64,000 nucleotides of DNA. Source: Roseiarcus sp963832305. Lineage in GTDB: Bacteria; Pseudomonadota; Alphaproteobacteria; Rhizobiales; Beijerinckiaceae. The stretch's first letter is position 1; each line of letters begins with the position of its first letter. Shown here piece after piece: positions 7,544 through 16,081 of the stretch. The stretch is from NCBI GenBank assembly GCA_963832305.1, contig CAWHTU010000025.1:85862-149861 (forward strand). The letters are read 5' to 3'. A model generated the notes under the pieces. The model had not been told where the DNA came from, ran no database searches, and was given only the letters and a program-made list of their open reading frames with translations. A program made the position numbers and the translations under genes.

Positions 7544-8083
7544 CTACTCTTTGCCGTCCTTCGCGAAGCGTTTGCCGGCGCGCTTGACGGCCGCCAGCGC
7601 CGTTTCAGGGCCAGCCCAGCCAATGATCTTCAGCTTCTTGTCTTCGAGCTCTTCGGTGGCGATGAAGAACTTCTCGAGCTCCTCCCGGAATGGCTTTGTC
7701 AGGTCTCCCACGTCCTTCAGGGCGCGCTCGGCGTGCGAGCGCAGCGGCGCGGCGAACACGCGGTCATTCCGCTCCGACTTGCCCTTGGTCTTCTGCTCGA
7801 CCTGAAGAATGCCGATGACGCGGCAAATGACGACCAGGCCTGGAAAGGTCGCCGCGTCGTGGATCACCATGACATCGAGGGGATCCCCGTCATCCGCCTT
7901 GGTCGACGGAACGAAACCCCAATCGTGGGGATAGGTCAGCCCGGTGAGCAAGGATTTCCGAAGGACGAATGTTCCGAGCTTCGGATCGTAGGCGAGCTTC
8001 GCCCGGCTGCCGCGTGGCGTCTCAATGACGACATTGACCGAGCCGTCCTCCGCGAGGAGCGGCAGGTTCACCAGATTCGGCAT
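7544..8083 (-). CDS. ppa: Inorganic pyrophosphatase (family I, soluble)
   Basis: The enzyme hydrolyses pyrophosphate to two phosphates and so pulls biosynthetic reactions forward. The metal-binding signature DDGDPLDVMV is intact, as are the strand VVIETPRGSRAKLAYDPKLG and PHDWGFVPST. The ATG at 8083 gives 179 residues, the normal length. The frame remains open upstream to 8209, but those extra 42 residues are not family-like. An AT-rich palindrome at 8185-8200 lies about 100 bases upstream and may be part of its promoter. Confidence 0.93.
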   Translation of the reverse strand: MPNLVNLPLLAEDGSVNVVIETPRGSRAKLAYDPKLGTFVLRKSLLTGLTYPHDWGFVPSTKADDGDPLDVMVIHDAATFPGLVVICRVIGILQVEQKTKGKSERNDRVFAAPLRSHAERALKDVGDLTKPFREELEKFFIATEELEDKKLKIIGWAGPETALAAVKRAGKRFAKDGKE

Positions 8084-8184
8084 CTCAAAGCGCGGTCCTG
8101 CAGCCTGCCATCCATCTGTTGGAAAACGGCGCAAGCCGGCTGTTGGTTCCGGGCGCGCGCCAGGGACCGTCGGTCCGCGATTCG

Positions 8185-8200
8185 CATAATATATATTATG
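8185..8200. promoter_or_regulatory. Perfect 16-bp AT-rich palindrome upstream of ppa
   Basis: CATAATATATATTATG is its own reverse complement and stands out in this GC-rich window. It lies in the 200-bp gap between ppa and the M20 peptidase gene, about 100 bases upstream of the ppa ATG. It contains TATAAT-like hexamers on both strands, so it may be a -10 element or a repressor site. Confidence 0.4.
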
Positions 8201-8287
8201 GAACCACAAGCGCGGTACGCTGCCGGGGCCGCCACAGCGCGGGTGCGGCTTGATTTCGTTGCGTCGGGCGTTGATTTCGCGGCGGGC

Positions 8288-9520
8288 TCAGCCGCCCATC
8301 AGCTCCGCCAGCGTCAGCGCGATGACCTCCGTCGCCTTGTACAGGTCCGCGAGCGGCAGGCGCTCGTCGGCGCGGTGGGCGTTGGCCTCCTCGATCGTGT
8401 GAGGCCCGGCGCCGTAGAGCACGATCGGAACGCCGGCCTTCGCGTAGTGGCGCGCGTCGGTATAAAGCGGCACGCCCGAGGCCACGACCTTTTCGCCCAT
8501 GACCCGGCTCGCATGTCGGCAGAGCGCCTCGGTCAGCTTCGCGCCCGCCGGCGTCGGCGTCAGCGGCTCGGCGAGCAGGATGCGTCTGACCGCGACCCTG
8601 GCGTCGGGATGGAGCGCCGCCGCGCGGCCGATCACCGCGCGCAGCTCCGCCTCGGCCTCGGCCGGATTCTCTTCCGGGATCATGCGCCGGTCGAGGCGGA
8701 AGACGACCCGGTCCGGCACGACGTTGGTGTTGATCCCGCCGGATATGAGGCCGACCGTCATTTGCGGCGAGCCGATCCCGGGAACCGCGGAGGTCCGCGC
8801 CGCGAGCCCGCCGCGCCAGTCGTAGAGGGCGGCGAGGATCGCGTTCGCCGCCTCGAGCGCGTCGACGCCGGTCGAGGGCCGGGCGGCGTGCGCCGAGCGG
8901 CCAAGGACCTCGACCTCGAGATGGAGGCAGCCGTTGTGGGCGTTGACCACAGCGTAGGAGAAGCCGGCGCCGATCGCGAGGTCCGGCCGCGACAGCCCTT
9001 GCTCGAGAAGATAGCGCGGACCGATCTCGCCGCCCGCCTCCTCGTCATAGGTGACGTGCAGTTCGACCGCGCCGTTGAGCGCGGCGCCGCTCTTGTCCAG
9101 CGCCAGCATGGCAAAGGCATAAGTGGCGATGTCCGACTTCGACACCGCCGCCCCGCGGCCGATCATCCAGCCGTCGGCGATCTCGGCCCCATAGGGGTCG
9201 TGCGTCCACCCCGATCCCGGCGGCACCACATCGCCGTGAGCGTTGAGCGCGATCGTCGGACCCCCGTGCCCGTAGCGGCGCCGGACGATCAGATTGGTCG
9301 CCGACACCATCCCGTTGGCCTTGACCAGGCGATCCGGGACCTTGTGCCGCTCGACCGCGAATCCGAGACCTTCAAGCAGGCCCGCGACGGCGGCGGCCGC
9401 AAGGTCGCAGTCTCCCGGCGGATTGTCGGACGGAACCTTGACGATCTCGGCGAGGAAGCGCGTCTCCGCGTCGGCATGCGCCTCAACGAAGGCATGGATC
9501 GCGCTTTCGACCGCCGTCAT
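8288..9520 (-). CDS. M20 family metallopeptidase / deacylase (ArgE/DapE-like)
   Basis: The 410-residue product belongs to the M20 di-zinc amidohydrolases. Zinc-ligand and catalytic segments are visible: LNAHGDVVPPGSGWTHDPY, GRGAAVSKSD, TYDEEAGGEIGP and the late GPHTIEEANAHRADERL. The dimerisation-domain sequence NAHNGCLHLEVEVLGRSAHAARPSTGVDAL is also present. The ATG at 9520 is preceded by GGGGGGAGAT at good distance and so is preferred over a TTG five codons upstream. Substrate is unresolved; ArgE/DapE-like deacylases with unknown substrates are common. It follows the MBL gene by about 24 bases. Confidence 0.88.
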   Translation of the reverse strand: MTAVESAIHAFVEAHADAETRFLAEIVKVPSDNPPGDCDLAAAAVAGLLEGLGFAVERHKVPDRLVKANGMVSATNLIVRRRYGHGGPTIALNAHGDVVPPGSGWTHDPYGAEIADGWMIGRGAAVSKSDIATYAFAMLALDKSGAALNGAVELHVTYDEEAGGEIGPRYLLEQGLSRPDLAIGAGFSYAVVNAHNGCLHLEVEVLGRSAHAARPSTGVDALEAANAILAALYDWRGGLAARTSAVPGIGSPQMTVGLISGGINTNVVPDRVVFRLDRRMIPEENPAEAEAELRAVIGRAAALHPDARVAVRRILLAEPLTPTPAGAKLTEALCRHASRVMGEKVVASGVPLYTDARHYAKAGVPIVLYGAGPHTIEEANAHRADERLPLADLYKATEVIALTLAELMGG

Positions 9521-9543
9521 CTTATCTCCCCCCAATCGACCCG

Positions 9544-10347
9544 TCAGGCGTCGAACCCCTCGACGCTGAGCCCATCATAGGCCGGCTTCACATGCGCGGG
9601 CAGGCGGGCGCGCAAGGTCTCGTAATCGAGGTCGGTGTGCAAGTTGGTCAGGATCGCCTGCCGCGGACGCATCGTTTCGATTGCCTCCAGGGCGTCGTCG
9701 AGGCTGAAATGGGACGGGTGCGGCCGATACCGCAGCGCGTCGATGATCCAAAGGTCGAGGCCCTCGAGGAACGGGCGGCTCGCCGCGGGGATGCGCTTGA
9801 CGTCCGGGGTGTAGGCGAGCGACCCGAAGCGAAAGCCGAGCGCGCTGATGTCGCCGTGGTCGAGGTCGAACGGCATGGCTTCGATCGCGCCGCCCGCGCC
9901 CTCGATCCGGCACGCTCTCCCGGCGGTCAGGCGAAGCTCGGTTGCGATCGGAGGATAAGAGCTTCCGTCAGGAGTTTGAAAAACATAGGAAAAAGCTCGA
10001 CGAACGATGAGCGAGGTCGCCTCGTTCATGTGAACGTCGATACGCCTGCCCATTTGCTGGTAGAGAGGCCGCAAGTCGTCGATGCCGTGGGTGTGGTCGG
10101 CGTGCGGATGGGTCATCAGGATGCCGTCGATCCGCTTGACGCTCGCCTCGATGAGTTGCTCGCGCAAATCCGGCGATGTGTCGACAAGGACGGTTGTCGC
10201 GCCGCTGGCGCCGAAGCGCTCGACCAGCGCCGAGCAGCGGCGCCGGCGGTTCTTCGGGTTTGACGGATCGCAGGCGCCCCACCCCTGCCCGACACGCGGC
10301 ACCCCCGCGGACGAGCCGCAGCCGAGGATTGTCATGCGAACGGTCAA
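9544..10347 (-). CDS. MBL fold metallo-hydrolase (PhnP-like)
   Basis: The 267-residue product opens with TILGCGSSAGVPRVGQGWGACDPSNPKNRRRRCSALV, typical of the PhnP-like branch of metallo-beta-lactamase-fold phosphodiesterases. The metal site THPHADHTHGIDDL is intact, and HGDISALGF and LTNLHTDLDYETL supply later ligands. It follows tatD, the usual order in Rhizobiales. The start is either a TTG at 10347, which overlaps the tatD stop (TTGA), or an ATG four codons later at 10335. The physiological substrate in this context is unknown. Confidence 0.88.
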   Translation of the reverse strand: MTVRMTILGCGSSAGVPRVGQGWGACDPSNPKNRRRRCSALVERFGASGATTVLVDTSPDLREQLIEASVKRIDGILMTHPHADHTHGIDDLRPLYQQMGRRIDVHMNEATSLIVRRAFSYVFQTPDGSSYPPIATELRLTAGRACRIEGAGGAIEAMPFDLDHGDISALGFRFGSLAYTPDVKRIPAASRPFLEGLDLWIIDALRYRPHPSHFSLDDALEAIETMRPRQAILTNLHTDLDYETLRARLPAHVKPAYDGLSVEGFDA

Positions 10348-11141
10348 TGCGACCGCCCGGCGGCCGATCGCAGCTTGGGAAAGACACTCAGCGTGTTGGC
10401 GCGGGTCGCTGCCGCAAGCGCCTCAGGGTCGATGCCGCGCGCCTCGGCGACGACGCCTGCGGTGGCGACGACGAAGGCCGGCTCGTTGCGGCGGCCGCGG
10501 TGGGGAATCGGCGCGAGGTACGGCGCGTCGGTCTCGATCAGAATGCGGTCGAGCGGCGTGTCGCGGGCGATCGCGCGCAGGCCATCGGATTTCTTGAACG
10601 TCACGACGCCCGAAAACGAGATCGAGAGCCCGAGGGAGAGCGCCGTCTCGGCAAGCTCGCGCGTCGAGGTGAAACAATGGAGCAGGGCGCTGAACCTCCC
10701 CTGCCCCATTTCGTCGGTCAGAATCTCGGCAATGTCGTCATCGGCGTCGCGGGCGTGGATGACGAGCGGCAGAGCGAGCTCGCGGGCGAGCCCGATCTGG
10801 CCGCGAAAGACGCGCCTCGCGACATCGCGCGGAGCGTAGCCGTAATGATAGTCGAGGCCCGCCTCGCCGATGCCGACGCATTTGGGATGCGCGGCGAATC
10901 TGCGCATGGCGGCGAAATCCTCCGCCCCCTCGCTCGCCGCCTCGTGCGGATGCGTGCCGACGGTGAAGAAGACGTCGTCGTACCGCTCGGCGATTTCAGC
11001 GACCCGGGCGGCCCTCGCAACCTGGGTGCCGATGGTGATCATACGCTCGATACCGACGGCGCGCGCGCGCTCGACAACCGCGTCGAGGTCGTCGGCGAAG
11101 TCGGGGAAATCAAGATGACAGTGACTGTCGATGAGGGTCAT
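10344..11141 (-). CDS. tatD: TatD family metal-dependent hydrolase (3'-5' DNase-like)
   Basis: The ATG at 11141 gives 265 residues. The HxH motif (DSHCHLDFPDF), GEAGLDYHYGYAP, PLVIHARDADDD, LLHCFTSTRELAE and LIETDAPYLAPIPHRGRRNEP are all TatD signatures, and they include every metal ligand. TatD proteins are Mg-dependent 3'-5' exonucleases that process DNA and RNA. Despite the name they are not part of the Tat translocase. It sits between metG and the MBL gene, a conserved arrangement. A RIME-like repeat separates it from metG. Confidence 0.94.
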   Translation of the reverse strand: MTLIDSHCHLDFPDFADDLDAVVERARAVGIERMITIGTQVARAARVAEIAERYDDVFFTVGTHPHEAASEGAEDFAAMRRFAAHPKCVGIGEAGLDYHYGYAPRDVARRVFRGQIGLARELALPLVIHARDADDDIAEILTDEMGQGRFSALLHCFTSTRELAETALSLGLSISFSGVVTFKKSDGLRAIARDTPLDRILIETDAPYLAPIPHRGRRNEPAFVVATAGVVAEARGIDPEALAAATRANTLSVFPKLRSAAGRSH

Positions 11142-11147
11142 GCGGCC

Positions 11148-11250
11148 GCAGGCCCTCATCCGGCCGCTTCGCGGCCACCGTCTCCCCGAGGGAGAAGGGG
11201 CGAGCGCCGCCTCTCCTGCCTGCGGGAGAGGGATGGGGTGAGGGCTCCGC
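11148..11250. repeat. RIME-like palindromic intergenic element between tatD and metG
   Basis: The left arm GGCCCTCATCC and the right arm GGATGGGGTGAGGGCT are imperfect inverted copies. Between them lie shorter hairpins (GGCCGCTTCGCGGCC, and GTCTCCCCGAGGGAGA). The phrase CCCTCATCCGGC...CGCGGCCACC...TCTCCC resembles the intergenic mosaic elements of rhizobial genomes. The whole intergenic space is occupied by it. Confidence 0.55.
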
Positions 11251-12822
11251 TCACTTCGCCTCCTCGTCGACGTAGCGCGGAAAGACGGGCTTCGGCGCGG
11301 GAAGCGCCCTGCCCTGCTCGAGCCGATGCGGCGCCTCGAGCCGGCCCGCGCGTTCGCCGGCGTCGAGCGCCGCGAATGTCCGCGCCTCTGGCGGTACGCC
11401 GAGGAGGTCGAGGAGCGCGCCCATGCTCCCGGGCATGACCGGCTGCAGCAGGATCGCGGCGATCCGCAGTGTCTCGATCGTGACGAAGAGCACGAGCCCC
11501 ATCCGCACCGGATCGGTTTTGGCCAGCCGCCACGGCTCCGCGTTGGCGAAGTAGCGATTGGCCTCCGACACGGCCTCGAAGACGGCGCCGATATAGAGAT
11601 GCAGCGCGAAGCTCTCCATGTGGCGCCGCGCTTCGCCAACGAGCCCATCCGCGCGCGCCAGCATCGCGAGATCCTCGGGCGCCGCCGCGGCGCCATGCCA
11701 GTCGGGGACGCGGCCGGCGCAGTTCTTGGCGATCATCGTCAGCGAGCGCTGGGCGAGATTGCCGAGATCGTTGGCGAGATCGGCGTTCATGCGGGCGACG
11801 ATCGCCTCGTGCGAATAGCTGCCGTCCTGGCCGAACGGGACTTCGCGCAGGAAGAAATAGCGCACCGGATCGAGGCCATAAGCCGCGACCAGGCTCGCGG
11901 GGCTCACGACGTTGCCGACCGACTTCGACATTTTCTCGCCGCGGTTGAAGAGAAATCCGTGGACCACGATCTGGCGCGGCACGGGCAGGCCCGCGGACAT
12001 CAGAAACGCCGGCCAGTAGATGGCGTGGAAACGGGTGATGTCCTTGCCGATCACATGAACGTCCGCCGGCCAGAATTTCGCCCGGGGCCCGTCGTCGGGA
12101 AAGCCGGTGGCGGTGATGTAATTGGTCAGCGCGTCGACCCAGACATACATCACATGCCTTGGATCGCCGGGCACGGGCGTGCCCCAATCGAAGGTCGCGC
12201 GGCTGATCGAGAGATCGGAGAGCCCGCGCTTCACGAAGGCGACGATCTCGTTGCGGTAGGCCTCCGGCGTGACGAAATCGGGATGCGAATCGTAGTGCGC
12301 CAGAAGCCTCTCGGCATAGGCCGAGAGCTTGAAGAAATAGCTCTCCTCCTCGACCCATTGGACAGGCGCCCCGCTCGGCGCGAGTCGGGTTCCGTCAGGG
12401 CCTTGGGTCAGCTCGCCGTCGTCGAAATAGGATTCGTCGCGCACCGAATACCAGCCGGAATATTTCGAAAGGTAGATGTCCCCGTTGGCGGCCATCCGCT
12501 CCCAGATCGCCTGCGCCGCCCGGTCGTTGCGCGGCTCTGTCGTGCGCACGATGTCGTCGGCGCGCGCGTTGAGCAGCTCGCCCATCGCCGCGAACAGCTT
12601 GGCGACGCCGTCCACGAACGCCTGCGGCGTCACGCCTTCGCGCGCGGCGGCCTGCTGGACCTTGAGGCCGTGCTCGTCGAGACCGGTGACGAAGAGCGTC
12701 TCCCGTCCGTCCAGGCGCATGAATCGCTGGATCGCGTCTGTTGCGATCCGCTCGTAGGCGTGGCCGATATGTGGGGCGCCATTGGCGTAGGGGATCGCCG
12801 TGGTGATGTAAAAGCGGCTCAT
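11251..12822 (-). CDS. metG: Methionyl-tRNA synthetase
   Basis: The 523-residue enzyme charges tRNA-Met with methionine. The class I signature HIGH is at residues 18-21 (GAPHIGHAYERIATDA) and KMSKS lies near residue 297 (NRGEKMSKSVGNVV). It lacks the C-terminal tRNA-binding extension, and the connective peptide has no four-cysteine zinc knuckle, as in the alphaproteobacterial type. The anticodon-binding helical domain spans about residues 370-510. The order tmk-holB-metG-tatD is conserved in Rhizobiales. Confidence 0.97.
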   Translation of the reverse strand: MSRFYITTAIPYANGAPHIGHAYERIATDAIQRFMRLDGRETLFVTGLDEHGLKVQQAAAREGVTPQAFVDGVAKLFAAMGELLNARADDIVRTTEPRNDRAAQAIWERMAANGDIYLSKYSGWYSVRDESYFDDGELTQGPDGTRLAPSGAPVQWVEEESYFFKLSAYAERLLAHYDSHPDFVTPEAYRNEIVAFVKRGLSDLSISRATFDWGTPVPGDPRHVMYVWVDALTNYITATGFPDDGPRAKFWPADVHVIGKDITRFHAIYWPAFLMSAGLPVPRQIVVHGFLFNRGEKMSKSVGNVVSPASLVAAYGLDPVRYFFLREVPFGQDGSYSHEAIVARMNADLANDLGNLAQRSLTMIAKNCAGRVPDWHGAAAAPEDLAMLARADGLVGEARRHMESFALHLYIGAVFEAVSEANRYFANAEPWRLAKTDPVRMGLVLFVTIETLRIAAILLQPVMPGSMGALLDLLGVPPEARTFAALDAGERAGRLEAPHRLEQGRALPAPKPVFPRYVDEEAK

Positions 12823-12867
12823 GCGGGCCGTCCTAGAGCATTTCGCCGGCGATGAAAATCGAAGCTT

Positions 12868-13938
12868 TCAGCGCCGCGGCGCCGTTGCGGCGATCTCGGC
12901 GATGAGCGCCTGAACATGCAGTTTCCGGTCGAGATTGAGCGCTTCGGTTTCCCGCTCGGCGGCGCGGATGCGGTCCCACAGCGCGCCGATCTCCTCAACC
13001 TGCACGGCCGGCGGCGCGAAGTCGCGGGCGTAGGACGCCAGCCAATCGTAAAGCTCGCCATGGAAGGCCCGATAGGGCTCGTCGCCCGCGCGTCCGCCGA
13101 TCGCATCGGCGAGCCTGGCGACCGCGCGGGGATCGGGACGCGGCAAACCCGCGACAACAGAATCGATCAGCGCGCCTGCGCCTTCCGATTCGGGCGCGAG
13201 GCGAGCGAGGGCCGCGCGAAGCGATCCGTTCGCGCGTTTCGCGGCTGCGGCGATCTTGTCCAGGGCGGCTTCGCTCCAGGGCGGCCCGAGGCTGAGCGTC
13301 GCTTCGACAATCTCGTCCGCCGTGAGCGGGTCGAGCCGCAAGCGGCGGCAGCGCGAGCGGATCGTGGCCAGAACCTGACCCGGCCGATGGGAGACGATGA
13401 GGATCAGAGACCGTTGCGGCGGCTCCTCAACCATTTTCAATAGCGCGTTGGCGCTATTGCGGTTTAGATCCTCGGCGGAATCGACGATGGCGACCCGCCA
13501 GCCGCCGAAGGCGGCCGAAAGCTGAAAAACCTGCAACCCGAGCCGCACCGCGTCGACCGAGATTTCGCTCGCCAGCCTCTTCGTCGCCGGCTGCCATTCG
13601 CGCCGGATGAGAGCAAAATCCGGATGCGCGAGCTGGCCGATGAGACGCGCCGCCGGATGGCCGGGCTCGACGGAGAGATCGCGCGCGTCGCGCACGGCCG
13701 CCGCCGACGGATCGGGATTGGCGAGCACGAAGCGGGCGAACCGCCAGGCGAGCGTCGCCTTGCCGATTCCTTCGCGGCCGCAGATCAGCCAGGCGTGGGC
13801 GAGGCGATCCTCACGATAGGCGGTGAGCAATTCCTGTTCGGCGGCCTTGTGGCCGATCAGCGAGGTCGCATGGCGCGGGTGCGGCGCGCCGGGCAGCGCG
13901 TCGGCTTGGGGAAGCTCGTCGCTCTCGGTTTTCTTCAT
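12868..13938 (-). CDS. holB: DNA polymerase III subunit delta prime
   Basis: The 356-residue protein is the delta' subunit of the clamp loader. It begins with a Rhizobiales-type leader (RHATSLIGHKAAEQELLTAYREDRLAHAWLICGREGIGKATLAWRFARFVL), where GREGIGKAT is a P-loop-like segment. VDAVRLGLQVFQLSAAFGGWRVAIVDSAEDLNRNSANALLKMVEEPP is the conserved sensor region, followed by LILIVSHRPGQVLATIRSRCRRL. The zinc-module cysteines of E. coli HolB are absent. Its ATG overlaps the tmk stop by four bases. Confidence 0.94.
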   Translation of the reverse strand: MKKTESDELPQADALPGAPHPRHATSLIGHKAAEQELLTAYREDRLAHAWLICGREGIGKATLAWRFARFVLANPDPSAAAVRDARDLSVEPGHPAARLIGQLAHPDFALIRREWQPATKRLASEISVDAVRLGLQVFQLSAAFGGWRVAIVDSAEDLNRNSANALLKMVEEPPQRSLILIVSHRPGQVLATIRSRCRRLRLDPLTADEIVEATLSLGPPWSEAALDKIAAAAKRANGSLRAALARLAPESEGAGALIDSVVAGLPRPDPRAVARLADAIGGRAGDEPYRAFHGELYDWLASYARDFAPPAVQVEEIGALWDRIRAAERETEALNLDRKLHVQALIAEIAATAPRR

Positions 13939-14609
13939 GCGCGGTTGGCTACTAACGCACGCGCGGGATCGAGCCGCTTCTCGACCGCCGACCAGATCGC
14001 GGCGGCGACCTCGCTTTCGCTTTTGCTGGCGTCGATGACGGCGCAGCGCAGAGGCTCGGCGGCGGCGATGTCCAGGAAGGCGCGGCGAAGGGTTCGATGA
14101 AAGGCGAGGCTCTCCGACTCAAACCGGTCGGCGCCTCCCTTGCCTCCCCTTCGCTTCGACGCCCGCTCGAGGCCGACTTCGGGCGCCAGGTCGAGGATCA
14201 GCGTCAAGTCCGGCCGGGTCGCCCCGACGGTCAGTCGCTCGAGAGTGGCGATGAAATCCGGCGGCAGGTTCCCCGCCGCCCCCTGATAGGCCCGGGTCGA
14301 ATCGGCAAATCGGTCGGAAACGACCCAGACGCCGCTCGCCAGCGCCGGGAGGATCGTCTTTTCCAGGTGGTCCACGCGGGCGGCGGCAAATAAGAGCGCC
14401 TGTCCGGCGGGGCCAAAATCGGACGCAAAGCCCGAGAGGATCGCCTCGCGCAGCGCTTCTGCGCCCGGCGAGCCGCCGGGCTCGCGGGTGCGAATCCCAT
14501 TGAGGCCCAACGCCCCGAGGCGCTCCTGAAGCCGCTGCGCCTGCACCGACTTCCCGGCGCCCTCGCCCCCTTCAAGGGTGATGAACCGGCCCCTCGCCCG
14601 CCCGGTCAT
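13935..14609 (-). CDS. tmk: Thymidylate kinase
   Basis: dTMP kinase converts dTMP to dTDP. The 224-residue product has the P-loop EGGEGAGKSVQAQRL at about residues 13-27, the DR motif VVSDRFADSTRAYQGAAG near residue 98, and a lid region around ERASKRRGGKGGADRFESES. Length and motif spacing are normal. It overlaps holB by four bases in a leftward transcript. In many Rhizobiales dacA and rlpA lie immediately upstream; here only rlpA is present, 350 bp away. Confidence 0.95.
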   Translation of the reverse strand: MTGRARGRFITLEGGEGAGKSVQAQRLQERLGALGLNGIRTREPGGSPGAEALREAILSGFASDFGPAGQALLFAAARVDHLEKTILPALASGVWVVSDRFADSTRAYQGAAGNLPPDFIATLERLTVGATRPDLTLILDLAPEVGLERASKRRGGKGGADRFESESLAFHRTLRRAFLDIAAAEPLRCAVIDASKSESEVAAAIWSAVEKRLDPARALVANRA

Positions 14610-14959
14610 CGGCGCGCCCTCGGATGCGGGGTCATTTTCGGCATCAAATGAAACTCACCGCGTCTTTCGGGGCTCACGCCTCGGCCGAGCCGCCTCTCAG
14701 GCGTTCAGTGCCTCGTTCGGCGCCGATTGGCAACGGCCGCTCACGCGCGATCCGGATTGCCGGCGTCCTTCGGGGGCGGCTCCAGGTTGAAGGCCGCGGC
14801 GGCCGAGGATGGGAAGGCCGGCGGCGCCTTGACGCGGATTTCGGCAAAACCCTTCCCTGTTATCGCGCAAAATCTCCCTGTTACGGCGAAAAACCTCCCT
14901 GTTCGCGTCCAGCAGCAAAGCCTTGTTCCGGCGCGGTTTTCACTCCCGCTCACGGCCTG
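14610..14959. other. 350-bp gap between rlpA and tmk, with short tandem repeats
   Basis: No supportable gene is present. The space carries three 21-bp tandem units (14854-14910) and otherwise GC-rich sequence with minus-strand open frames that look spurious. In related genomes a D-alanyl-D-alanine carboxypeptidase gene is usually found at this position; I see no remnant of it. Confidence 0.5.
14854..14916. repeat. Three 21-bp tandem repeats (TCCCTGTT units)
   Basis: TCCCTGTT occurs at 14854, 14875 and 14896, exactly 21 bp apart. Each is followed by a degenerate CG-rich spacer; the first two are followed by an A-run (GCGCAAAAT and GGCGAAAAAC). A weaker CCTTGTTCCG may be a fourth, decayed unit. 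On the minus strand the units read as repeated NRE tripeptides. The 21-bp period equals about two helical turns. Confidence 0.7.
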
Positions 14960-16081
14960 TCAGTCCGCGGTCGACTTCAGCCGGTCGAACGCGCCGGCAG
15001 GCGGCCTCTTGGGCGGAAGCTGAGCGGAGAAGTAGATCGCCTTCTCCGCGCTCGCCTGGAGGTCGGGACGGCGCGGCGGCAGGACGCCGCGCTCGGAGGT
15101 AGCGACGGAAGCGACCACCAGATTGCTGCGATTGGAGCCGAGATCGAACGGGCGCGACGGCGGCAATGGCACAGGGCCGTGCGGCTGCCTGATTGCAACC
15201 GGCGCGGCTTCGGGGGTCGGCGCGGCCTCGGCGGCTGGGGCCTCGGCGACCGCCGCCACCCGAACCGGTTCAGGCTCTGGCTCGGGAGCCGGCGCGGGCG
15301 GGGTTGCGACTTGGACAGGCTCGGGCGGAGACGGGGGCGTCTGCTGCGCCCCGCGGCCCGAAAAGAAGGAGAAGATCGTCTGCGTCTCCGCCGCCGCAAC
15401 CATTATCGGGGCCGCGGCGGGATATCCGATCATGCTGGCAGGCGATCCATCGGTGCGCAGGCTCGCAAGCAATTGCAAATCGTCTGACCCCTCGATTGGC
15501 GCGGGCCCGACATATTCGACCTTCACCCGGGCCGTGCCCATGGCCTTCATGTCGAGGACCTCGGCGACTCGCGAGGACACGTCCATCACCCGCCCGCCGT
15601 GATAAGGGCCGCGATCGTTGACCCGCACGATGACCGAATAGCCGTTGCCGAGATTCGTCACCCTTGCGTAGCTTGGCAGCGGCATCGTCGGATGGGCGGC
15701 GGAAAGCGAGGCCATGTCGTAGACTTCGCCGTTGGCGGTGCGACGCCCGTGGAACGCAGCGCCGTACCAGGAGGCCATCCCAACCGCCGTATATGACGGG
15801 TCTTCCGCCGGATAATATCTGTGCCCGGCGACGGAGTACGGATGGCCGACCAGATATTGGCCCCCGCCGCGCGGCACAGGCTGTCCGTCGGCCACCAACT
15901 TCGGGCTGGCGTGGCCGTATTTGGACTGGGCGAAATGCTCGTGCCCGTGGGAATACGACACTTGAGGGGTCTGAGTGGCGCACCCCGCCAGAGCGAAAGC
16001 GCTCATCCCGAGGCTCGCGGCGCCCCGCCATCTCCGCTTGCCCGCACAAACGCGCGGTTCAACCCCCGGAACGCTCATCAC
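14960..16081 (-). CDS. rlpA: RlpA-like lytic transglycosylase lipoprotein
   Basis: RlpA is a septal lytic transglycosylase that cleaves denuded peptidoglycan. The 373-residue product has a lipobox (FALAGC, Cys near residue 34), so it is anchored to the outer membrane. The RlpA double-psi barrel lies at about residues 95-190: GMASWYGAAFHGRRTANGEVYDM, ...LPSYARVTNLGNGYSVIVRVNDRGPYHGGRVMDVS, including the RVNDRGP motif. Beyond residue 240 it has a long Pro/Ala/Glu linker rather than a recognisable SPOR domain. It is upstream of tmk on the same strand. Confidence 0.9.
   Translation of the reverse strand: MMSVPGVEPRVCAGKRRWRGAASLGMSAFALAGCATQTPQVSYSHGHEHFAQSKYGHASPKLVADGQPVPRGGGQYLVGHPYSVAGHRYYPAEDPSYTAVGMASWYGAAFHGRRTANGEVYDMASLSAAHPTMPLPSYARVTNLGNGYSVIVRVNDRGPYHGGRVMDVSSRVAEVLDMKAMGTARVKVEYVGPAPIEGSDDLQLLASLRTDGSPASMIGYPAAAPIMVAAAETQTIFSFFSGRGAQQTPPSPPEPVQVATPPAPAPEPEPEPVRVAAVAEAPAAEAAPTPEAAPVAIRQPHGPVPLPPSRPFDLGSNRSNLVVASVATSERGVLPPRRPDLQASAEKAIYFSAQLPPKRPPAGAFDRLKSTAD

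Noticed and set aside
14854..14916. CRISPR array
   Set aside because: Units are 21 bp apart with only about eight conserved bases and no unique spacers of 30 bp; no cas genes are present.
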